From IMG/VR virus record IMGVR_UViG_3300031801_001120, positions 1-30,441 of that record: a stretch of DNA of 30,441 nt. One strand, written 5' to 3'. This DNA is from a virus. A model generated the notes under the pieces. It was not told the origin of the DNA. It did not search any database and worked only from the letters and a program-made list of their open reading frames with translations. Within the stretch, counting starts at the first letter, position 1; each line of letters opens with the position of its first letter. The position numbers were made by a program, and so were the translations under genes. Positions 18,215 to 24,817 of the stretch are shown piece after piece.

Positions 18215-20508
18215 TGGCAATTACAGGTTCAACAGTAACAGCAAATCAATCTCTAGAAGAATTCAGATTAGAGTTTAATAAAATTGTAAGTGATGTATCT
18301 CAACTAGAAAGTAATCCTACTTATGGTACTTCTCTTATCTTTGAAGGTGCTACAGATGATGCATTTGAAACCACTTTTACCGTTGCAGATCCATCGGCGG
18401 ATCGTACTGTAACGGTTCCAGATGCAGATGGAACAATTCTATTAACTGGAGCTGCTTCATTTGCAGTTGCCGATGGAGGAACCCTTGGTTCATCTACAAC
18501 TGCTGATGCAATGACGATTGCAAGTGATGGTGTTGTTACATTTGCTTCTTCTCCTGCTTTTACATCAATCTCTTCTGGTTCTACTTTTACAATAGATGCA
18601 ACTACAGATATTATTTTAGATGCAGATGGTGGAGATGTGTTCCTTAAAGACGCTGGATCTACTTTTGGTAGTTTAACAAACACATCTGATAATCTTATTA
18701 TAAAATCAGGCACAACTACAGCCGCAACATTTTCTGGTGCAAACACAACATTAGCAGGAACTTTGGGTGTTGGTGCAATAACAACAACTGGTGCCTTTAA
18801 AGGTGCTGATGGTTATACAATCGGTAACGCTTCAGTTGCAGATATCATGACTCTTGCTTCTACTGGCATTGTAACATTTAAAGATGATATTGTTTTAAAG
18901 AATGATGCCACAATTGGAAGCGCTGGTGCAGCAACAGCAATGACGATATCTTCTGGTGGTATCGTAACCTTTGTAGATGACATCAAGATTAAAGATGGCG
19001 GTACAATTGGTACTGCTACTACTCCTGCTGCAATAACAGTTGCCGCTGCCGGAGCTCTCACATTAAGTGGAAGAAGTGTTCACTCTGCTGGTATTACTGT
19101 TGCAGATGATGGAGAGATTGGTTCTACTTCTGACCCAAATGCGATTGCAATTAGTTCTGCTGGTATTGTTACCCTTAGTAGCAGTACTGCTTCTTCAAGT
19201 AAGACTACTGGTGCGTTGGTTGTCACTGGCGGTATTGGTACAAGTGCAGACCTTTATGTTGGTGATCTTTTAAATGTAGAAGGCGGTATTAATATCGCTG
19301 GATCAAACCAAGAATTACGTTTCTATGAAGGTGCAAATTATGTTGGATTTGAGGCACCAGCATTAAGTGCAGATCAAATTTGGGTATTACCAGCGTCCGA
19401 TGGTTCGGATGGTAATGTGTTGGTTACTGACGGTTCTGGTACAACGACATGGAGTTCTGCTGTTTCTGGTACTGCGGGCAATATTACAATCAATGCAAAT
19501 AACTCTACTGATGAAACTGTGTATCCAGTATTTGTTGATGGAGCTACAGGTGGTCAAGGCCTTGAATCTGATACAGGATTAACCTATAATCCTAGTAGTG
19601 GAATTTTAACAAGTACAAAATTTAATGGAACACTTACTGGTAATGTTATTGTGGCAAATGATGGGAATATCGGTTCTGTTGGTGATTCAGACTCCGTTGC
19701 TATAGATTCAAGTGGTAATTGGACTTTTAGTCAGAATTTAACTGTTACAGGTGTTACTACTCTTAACGGTAACTTGGTTCTAGGTGATGCAGCTGCAGAC
19801 ACACTAACAATTGGAGCAACTTTAGTAGGAGGCAGTCCTCTGATCTTTGAGGGTGCAACTGCTGATGGAAATGAGACTACCTTTGCAATTACAGACCCAA
19901 CTGGAGATCGTACTATTACATTTCCTGATCAAACTGGTACTGTGCATACCACTGGTGGAACAACAACTCATACTGCAATTTTAATTGCAGATGCTGGAAC
20001 TATCGGTTCTGCATCAGACCCCAACGCAATCGGAATAACTGCTGGTGGTGTTGTATCTGTTACTGCAACTACTGCTTCCACAAGTGCTACTACTGGTGCA
20101 TTGACGGTTGCTGGTGGTGCAGGTGTTGCTGCTGATTTGGGTGTTGGAGATGATCTCTTTATGATTTCTGATGGTGCAGTTATTACCTTTGGTGCTAACT
20201 CTGAGATTAAATTAACACACGTTCATGATACTGGACTTCAAATGACTTCGACAGTTTATGCTCCTCTGTCTCGTAGAGGTGAGGATACGTTTATTGTCTT
20301 AGATCAAACAGCCGCAGCTGGAACTGATGCTGGTGATAATGTTATCATGGATAGAAGTGCTGCTGATGGAACTGATGCTGGTGATGACATTATTGGTGAG
20401 GATGAAGTATTCTTACACTCAGGTATGCAAAGAAATGTTATTCAAATTGTTGGTTCTGATGGAAAGGTTAAAAATTCTGTAGCAGGATTTGCGCCAGGAG
20501 CAATTTAA
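18214..20508 (+). CDS. Tail-fibre-like protein with beta-rich repeats
   Basis: This is a 764-residue, Gly/Ala/Thr-rich protein. The N-terminus (TANQSLEEFRLEFNKIVSDV) is a short helix, followed by the module IFEGATDDAFETTFTV...DRTVTVPDADGTILLTG (about 42-79). Residues about 85-430 contain repeated units of 30-40 residues of the type DGGTIGTA...AITVAAAGALTL, plus two longer copies beginning IGSTSDPNAIAISSAGIVTL and IGSASDPNAIGITAGGVVSV, each followed by TTGAL-V-GG. A second FEGATAD module is at about 545-580. The end carries KLTHVHDTGLQMTS, two TAxxGTDAGD units and a short helical tail. This is typical of long trimeric fibres built of beta-helix or beta-prism repeats; host recognition is inferred. 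The DNA codes for the three MORN proteins directly after it. Confidence 0.75.
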   Translation: MAITGSTVTANQSLEEFRLEFNKIVSDVSQLESNPTYGTSLIFEGATDDAFETTFTVADPSADRTVTVPDADGTILLTGAASFAVADGGTLGSSTTADAMTIASDGVVTFASSPAFTSISSGSTFTIDATTDIILDADGGDVFLKDAGSTFGSLTNTSDNLIIKSGTTTAATFSGANTTLAGTLGVGAITTTGAFKGADGYTIGNASVADIMTLASTGIVTFKDDIVLKNDATIGSAGAATAMTISSGGIVTFVDDIKIKDGGTIGTATTPAAITVAAAGALTLSGRSVHSAGITVADDGEIGSTSDPNAIAISSAGIVTLSSSTASSSKTTGALVVTGGIGTSADLYVGDLLNVEGGINIAGSNQELRFYEGANYVGFEAPALSADQIWVLPASDGSDGNVLVTDGSGTTTWSSAVSGTAGNITINANNSTDETVYPVFVDGATGGQGLESDTGLTYNPSSGILTSTKFNGTLTGNVIVANDGNIGSVGDSDSVAIDSSGNWTFSQNLTVTGVTTLNGNLVLGDAAADTLTIGATLVGGSPLIFEGATADGNETTFAITDPTGDRTITFPDQTGTVHTTGGTTTHTAILIADAGTIGSASDPNAIGITAGGVVSVTATTASTSATTGALTVAGGAGVAADLGVGDDLFMISDGAVITFGANSEIKLTHVHDTGLQMTSTVYAPLSRRGEDTFIVLDQTAAAGTDAGDNVIMDRSAADGTDAGDDIIGEDEVFLHSGMQRNVIQIVGSDGKVKNSVAGFAPGAI
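20290..20400 (+). repeat. Two tandem TDAGD units at the fibre C-terminus
   Basis: Two units (LDQTAAAGTDAGDN and MDRSAADGTDAGDD) follow each other. They share an exact 18-base stretch at 20320-20337 and 20368-20385. A similar unit, LDRTAAGGADAGDK, is in the giant protein near 5310. Confidence 0.7.
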
Positions 20509-21195
20509 ATGGGGGATAATGATTTAGAATATACCTTTGATAATGGAGATCATTATGTTGGTGAGTGGAAGAATGGTAAGATGCATGGCCAAGGAATCTT
20601 TACCCATAACGATGGAAACAAATATGTTGGTGAATTCAAGGATGGTAAAAAGAACGGACAAGGCACCTTAACCCTTACTGAAGGTTTCGGGTTTGAAGGA
20701 GACAAATACGTTGGTGAATGGAAAGATGACAAACCTCATGGCTATGGCACTGAAATTATTAGTCCTAATGGTAGGTTTGCAGGGAACAAATACGTTGGTG
20801 AGTGGAAGAATGGTAAACAACATGGCCACGGCACTGCGACTTCTCCCGAAGGACAAAAATACGTTGGTGAATACAGGGATGGTAAATGTCATGGTAAAGG
20901 TACACATACCTATACCAATGGAAATAAATATATCGGCGATTTCAAGGAAGGTAAAATGCAAGGCCAAGGCGTTCATATCTTTGCTGATGGGGAAAAGTAT
21001 GAAGGTGAATTTAAGGATGATAAATTTAGTGGACAAGGTACATATACATTAATTCTTTCAGAGGATTCCAAGAAAAAATATGTTGGCCAATGGAAGGATA
21101 ACAAAGCACACGGACAGGGTATTACTTATGGCGTTGGTGGAAAAGTGTATCAAGAAGGAATATTTGAAAACGGCCACTTTTTGAATGGGGTTTAG
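20509..21195 (+). CDS. MORN-repeat protein 1, 228 residues
   Basis: The protein is almost entirely MORN repeats. After a leader, DLEYTFDNGD, there are eight good units of the form KYVGEWKNGKxHGxGTxT-x-x-G plus one degenerate unit at the end (EGIFENGHFLNG). Most units are 23 residues; units two, three and seven carry small insertions (for example GFGFEGD). MORN repeats fold as stacked beta-hairpins and in eukaryotes often lie at membranes or act as dimerisation scaffolds. There is no signal peptide, transmembrane helix or added enzyme domain. The ATG directly follows the fibre stop, with AGGAG at 20496-20500, so it is co-translated with the fibre. The role is unknown; a virion appendage, a fibre chaperone or a membrane-binding protein are possible. 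Confidence 0.85.
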   Translation: MGDNDLEYTFDNGDHYVGEWKNGKMHGQGIFTHNDGNKYVGEFKDGKKNGQGTLTLTEGFGFEGDKYVGEWKDDKPHGYGTEIISPNGRFAGNKYVGEWKNGKQHGHGTATSPEGQKYVGEYRDGKCHGKGTHTYTNGNKYIGDFKEGKMQGQGVHIFADGEKYEGEFKDDKFSGQGTYTLILSEDSKKKYVGQWKDNKAHGQGITYGVGGKVYQEGIFENGHFLNGV

Positions 21196-21204
21196 ATACA
21201 AAAA

Positions 21205-22356
21205 ATGGATAATAATGAATTAGAATATACTTGGGACGAAGGGTTTCGTGCTGGAGAAAAATATGTAGGGGAATGGAAGGATTACAAACCCCACGGACAT
21301 GGCACCTATACCTTTGCCGATGGAGATGAATATGTCGGTCAATGGAAAGAGGGCAATCAACACGGACAAGGCACCGTAACCAATACTAATAGAGACAAAT
21401 ATGTAGGTCAATGGAAGAATGGTAAATACCACGGCCAAGGTATTGAAACCTTTGCTGATGGGGGTAAGTACGTTGGTGAATTCAAGAACGGAATATATCA
21501 TGGATTAGGCACCGTGACCTACGCCAATGGGAACAAATATGTTGGCCATTGGAAGGATGGTAAAGAAGACGGATTCGGCACCGTGACCTATCCTACTGGA
21601 AGAAAATATGTCGGTGAACTTACAGACGGTGATAGACATGGCCGAGGCACTCTTACCTATCCAGATGGAAACATATACATTGGCGATTTCAAGGAAGGTA
21701 AAATGCATGGTCAAGGCACTTTTACCCATCCCAATGGATCGAAATACGAGGGCGAATGGAAGTCTGGCCAACCCAACGGACATGGTATTGAAACCTTTGC
21801 TGATGGGGGTAAACATATCGGTGGATACAAGGATAATCAAAAGCATGGACAAGGAATTTTTACCTATGCTGATGGGTCGAAATATGATGGTGAGTGGAAG
21901 AATGGTAAATGGCATGGGAAAGGTGTCTTTACTAAGCCCACTGGAAGAAAATATGTTGGTCAATATATAAACGGTAAACCTGATAGACAAGGTACTTATA
22001 CCTTTGACGATGGAAGAGTGATGGAAGGTATATGGGAGGATAAAGAATTGATCTCTCACAAGAATGGCAAACCTAACGGAATAGGTACTTTTACCTTTGC
22101 TAATGGGGTTAAATATATCGGTGAATGGAAGGATGCCCTATTTCATGGATACGGCACCCTTATTTTTGGTAATGGAGACAAATACGTCGGTGAATTTAAA
22201 AATGGTCAATCACATGGGGAAGGTATTGGTTATGGTGCTGATGGTAAAATACGCCAATCGGGCCTGTGGAAGAACGGTCAATTTGATTCGTTATTGGAGT
22301 TCACCCATACAGAAAGGGTGGATGCAACTGGTCACGTAAATGCTAGTGTGATATAA
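21205..22356 (+). CDS. MORN-repeat protein 2, 383 residues
   Basis: The leader NELEYTWDEGFRAGEKYVGE is followed by about thirteen good MORN units and two degenerate ones. The unit near residues 272-300 carries an insertion (EDKELISHKNGKPNG). The last unit (IRQSGLWKNGQFDS) is degenerate, and a non-repeat tail of about 25 residues (FTHTERVDATGHVNAS) ends the protein. It lies nine bases after MORN protein 1 with only a weak ribosome binding site (a G-rich stretch at 21187-21190), so coupling to the first gene is likely. The His/Lys/Trp-rich repeat faces could bind acidic lipids or glycans, as proposed for other MORN proteins; nothing in the sequence proves this. No enzyme domain is present. Confidence 0.85.
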   Translation: MDNNELEYTWDEGFRAGEKYVGEWKDYKPHGHGTYTFADGDEYVGQWKEGNQHGQGTVTNTNRDKYVGQWKNGKYHGQGIETFADGGKYVGEFKNGIYHGLGTVTYANGNKYVGHWKDGKEDGFGTVTYPTGRKYVGELTDGDRHGRGTLTYPDGNIYIGDFKEGKMHGQGTFTHPNGSKYEGEWKSGQPNGHGIETFADGGKHIGGYKDNQKHGQGIFTYADGSKYDGEWKNGKWHGKGVFTKPTGRKYVGQYINGKPDRQGTYTFDDGRVMEGIWEDKELISHKNGKPNGIGTFTFANGVKYIGEWKDALFHGYGTLIFGNGDKYVGEFKNGQSHGEGIGYGADGKIRQSGLWKNGQFDSLLEFTHTERVDATGHVNASVI

Positions 22357-22359
22357 ATA
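22352..22359 (+). promoter_or_regulatory. Late promoter box TATAAATA before MORN protein 3
   Basis: A perfect TATAAATA overlaps the TAA stop of MORN protein 2 (22354-22356) and is 17 bases ahead of the MORN protein 3 ATG. It suggests late expression, in step with virion genes. Confidence 0.75.
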
Positions 22360-22376
22360 GAAAGAATGGAAAAAAA

Positions 22377-23312
22377 ATGTCTGATAACGAATTAGAATAT
22401 ACTTGGGATGAAGGGCCACGTGCCGGAGAAAAATACGTTGGAGAATGGAAGAATTACAAATTCCACGGTAAGGGCAAATATTATTACATGAATGGGGCTA
22501 CATATGAAGGTCAGTGGAAGGATGGAGAATACCACGGAAAAGGCCACTTTATCTATCCTGATGACGTTCCAGATGAGCTCGAAGAATGGGGAGCACCTGT
22601 AGCGAGTATTGATCCTGACATACCTAAGTCTCACGACGAACTGCGGGCTGACCACGGGTGGGCCCACCCTCCTGGCGGTTGCAGAATGGAAAATGGTGCG
22701 TATTATGGGGAAAGTTACGAAGGTGAATACAAGAATGGTAAAGCACACGGAAAGGGTACATATATTTCTAACAATGGGATGAAATATGTTGGTGAATTTC
22801 AGAACGGTTTAAAGCACGGAAAAGGTACGTTGGACTTACCTAATGGAAACAAATACGTTGGCGAATTCAAGAATGAATGGAGACACGGACAAGGCATTCA
22901 AACTGATGCTGATGGAAGAGTGAAAGAAGGGATGTTTGAAAAGGATACTCAACATGGTCAAGGCATCACAACCTTTGCTAACGGAGACACATACGAAGGG
23001 GAATTCAGAATGGGTGCAAAGTGGGGTCATGGCACTTATACTGTTTTTAATGGTGGCACATATGTTGGTGAATGGAAAGAAGGTATCCAACATGGCCAGG
23101 GTGTTGAAATTTGGGTAAATTCAACTGGTAAGAAAGATAAATATGAAGGTGAATTTAAGAACGGCAAACCAAATGGTCAAGGAACATATACCTACAGTGA
23201 TGGGAAAAAACATGAAGGCGAATGGAAGGACGGAGATTATATCCAAATGGGATCTATAGTAATAGATGAAGGTGAACTTCGTTCAAAAAGAGAAGAGGAA
23301 GGTAAAAAATAA
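22377..23312 (+). CDS. MORN-repeat protein 3 with inserted segment, 311 residues
   Basis: The leader NELEYTWDEGPRAGEKYVGE is nearly identical to that of protein 2. Two MORN units follow, then a 50-residue non-repeat insertion (about 61-111) that is acidic, Pro-rich and has HGWAHPPGGC. Seven to eight further units follow (SYEGEYKNGKAHGKGTY onward). The C-terminus (IVIDEGELRSKREEEGKK) is charged and helical. The His and Cys residues of the insertion are the only candidates for a metal site in the three proteins. The start is an ATG with a weak GGA-rich site; a late box lies upstream. Its TAA overlaps the next start (TAATG), tying it to a virion-like gene. The function is unknown. Confidence 0.85.
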   Translation: MSDNELEYTWDEGPRAGEKYVGEWKNYKFHGKGKYYYMNGATYEGQWKDGEYHGKGHFIYPDDVPDELEEWGAPVASIDPDIPKSHDELRADHGWAHPPGGCRMENGAYYGESYEGEYKNGKAHGKGTYISNNGMKYVGEFQNGLKHGKGTLDLPNGNKYVGEFKNEWRHGQGIQTDADGRVKEGMFEKDTQHGQGITTFANGDTYEGEFRMGAKWGHGTYTVFNGGTYVGEWKEGIQHGQGVEIWVNSTGKKDKYEGEFKNGKPNGQGTYTYSDGKKHEGEWKDGDYIQMGSIVIDEGELRSKREEEGKK

Positions 23313-24259
23313 TGGCTTCTAGAAATTTACTATACGTTGATGACAATAATGATCTTGCGGAAATGTCTAGTGCAGAAATGGTAGAGATACAGAAAAGAAT
23401 GATCTATGCTTATAGTGTTACTCCATCAGCGGTCATAACACAGGTTAGCGATAGTGGTGCAAATATAGCTTCTATGGATGATACCAGACAAAAAGCTGGT
23501 GCAACTTCACAGTCTGCCTCGGCCTTTGTTGCAGAAGGTACAACTGCTGAACCTGGCACTGTTACTGTAACATATGATAAAATAAATTTAGCATATACAA
23601 CAAGTGATGTTGGTCACACTACTGACACTGGAACAACCTTTCCTGTATATTATGACGGTAGTGGGAACATTCAATCTTGTTCTCTTACTGATTTGAAGGA
23701 TACTCTTATTTACGATTGCATTGATCTTCTTGTTTCTGGTACAGAGAGTGCAACTACAGCAGGAACATATACAATAACTGATTCAGCAACTGCTGCTTCA
23801 AATTATACTAATGTTTCAACCACAGCAGTTTTCACAGATACACGAGCAGATACAGATGAATATTCAGCTGCGGGCATTCCAGAAACATTAGATCAACCGA
23901 CTACTATCACGAATTATTATCTTCATGAGAGAGATGGAGTAGCTAATACTCCCAGTAGGATGCCGGTAGTTGTTAACGCCAGTAATGATTTGGCGGAAAT
24001 GTCTAATTCTACTATAGATTCTGTTTTAGGGGATTGGTTAAGATATACAGCTGCTAATGATGGTGATGGATATAAAATTGTATATACAGTAGCAACTTCT
24101 GGTGGTAACACTAGAGGAACTGCTATGGTAGACACTAGATTAGATGGTGCCGGTAATTATCAGACATTGCAGTCTGGAGATGATTATCGATCTCAGGAAT
24201 TTCCAAATGGATCATCTGGGACGGTTACTACGTATAATTTACGTATAAATAAAGGATAG
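23312..24259 (+). CDS. Virion-like protein with internal duplication, 315 residues
   Basis: This is a Thr/Ser/Ala/Asp-rich protein with short beta-like stretches. The N-terminal motif LLYVDDNNDLAEMSSAEM (about 5-22) recurs as VVVNASNDLAEMSNSTI at about 219-235, each followed by a Tyr-rich helix (MIYAYSVT; WLRYTAAN). So the protein seems to be a fused or duplicated two-domain form. The ending, YRSQEFPNGSSGTVTTYNLR, is a beta strand. Proteins of this composition are common among marine myovirus tail appendages, so a structural role is inferred. The ATG overlaps the MORN protein 3 stop. Its last codons hold the late box of the next gene. Confidence 0.6.
   Translation: MASRNLLYVDDNNDLAEMSSAEMVEIQKRMIYAYSVTPSAVITQVSDSGANIASMDDTRQKAGATSQSASAFVAEGTTAEPGTVTVTYDKINLAYTTSDVGHTTDTGTTFPVYYDGSGNIQSCSLTDLKDTLIYDCIDLLVSGTESATTAGTYTITDSATAASNYTNVSTTAVFTDTRADTDEYSAAGIPETLDQPTTITNYYLHERDGVANTPSRMPVVVNASNDLAEMSNSTIDSVLGDWLRYTAANDGDGYKIVYTVATSGGNTRGTAMVDTRLDGAGNYQTLQSGDDYRSQEFPNGSSGTVTTYNLRINKG
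24244..24251 (+). promoter_or_regulatory. Late promoter box TATAAATA before the 168-residue gene
   Basis: A perfect TATAAATA lies in the last codons of the 315-residue gene, 17 bases ahead of the ATG at 24269. AGGAG (24258-24262) lies in between. Confidence 0.75.
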
Positions 24260-24268
24260 GAGTAAGAT

Positions 24269-24775
24269 ATGGCTGTTGGTCAGGGTGAACCTTTTGCATT
24301 TTGTGGTAGAATAGTAGAGGCATATTATTCTAGCCCGGAATTAGATACTGTTGCTATTATGTGGAGCGATGGTGAAAAGAATCGTGAATACTACGTTGTG
24401 GTTGATGAGGAAGACGATCAATTTCAGGCTCTCTTAAAAGAGTGGTCTTATGAAAGTCTTGATGAGTGTACAAGAACTAGAAATGAACAACATCGACAAG
24501 AATTTAGAGATGCTTTCCACCGATATGCTACAGAACGTAATATGTATGGTCATAGTGATGGAGAGTCATTTGAAGAACGTCAAGCTTCTTTAGACATTAT
24601 TTTTGATTTTGATCCAGAAGAGCCAGAACATAAAGAACAACTTTTTAAACTTAAACTTAAAATGTTTGAACAGGATGCGGTTAAAAATAGTAAAGCACGG
24701 ACAAAGAAAACAGCTATTCGAAAAGCTGAAACCCCCGTTGAAGCTCTTGCCGCATATGCATCTTTTATAAAATAG
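24269..24775 (+). CDS. Conserved-looking unknown protein, 168 residues
   Basis: The N-terminal half is beta-rich (FAFCGRIVEAYYSSPELDTV, AIMWSDGEKNREYYVVVDEE), and a charged helical part follows (QALLKEWSYESLDECTRTRN, EQHRQEFRDAFHRYATERN). The C-terminus is helical with a Lys/Arg-rich segment (NSKARTKKTAIRKAETPVEA). There is no signal peptide, membrane segment or recognised catalytic motif. It has a late box and strong AGGAG of its own, which suggests high late expression, as for a structural or packaging-linked protein. The function is unknown. It is the last late-type gene before the accessory operon. Confidence 0.75.
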   Translation: MAVGQGEPFAFCGRIVEAYYSSPELDTVAIMWSDGEKNREYYVVVDEEDDQFQALLKEWSYESLDECTRTRNEQHRQEFRDAFHRYATERNMYGHSDGESFEERQASLDIIFDFDPEEPEHKEQLFKLKLKMFEQDAVKNSKARTKKTAIRKAETPVEALAAYASFIK

Positions 24776-24779
24776 TTAC

Positions 24780-24808
24780 TTGACTTTTGTTGTTCGGTAT
24801 TTTATTAT
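24780..24808 (+). promoter_or_regulatory. Sigma70-like promoter before the accessory operon
   Basis: TTGACT (24780-24785) and TATTAT (24803-24808) are separated by exactly 17 bases, each one mismatch from the sigma70 consensus. The expected transcript start (about 24815) would leave only a few bases before the ATG at 24818. So the message would be almost leaderless and would lack GGAG (24809-24812). No late box precedes this operon. It could be an early promoter, or chance in AT-rich DNA. Confidence 0.4.
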
Positions 24809-24817
24809 GGAGTTGCT

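Larger units (their letters stand above)
20545..23290 (+). repeat. MORN-coding 69-base repeats across three genes
   Basis: About 30 MORN units lie in three consecutive genes, mostly with a 23-codon (69-base) period. Some units are nearly identical in DNA. A 29-base stretch is exact at 21439-21467 and 21784-21812. A 26-base stretch shared between genes one and two is exact at 20935-20960 and 21682-21707. This indicates recent unit duplication or recombination. Confidence 0.8.

Noticed and set aside
21505-22059. Minus-strand frames opposite the MORN genes (for example 184 residues)
   Set aside because: The repeated coding strand produces a repeated hydrophobic shadow on the other strand; the MORN reading is far better supported.
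20545-23290. Regular 69-base repeats that could suggest a CRISPR or satellite array
   Set aside because: The period is exactly 23 codons, all units are in frame and the differences are codon-type; they are MORN protein repeats.
24776-24817. A terminator between the late genes and the accessory operon
   Set aside because: No GC-rich hairpin followed by a T run can be drawn in this gap.
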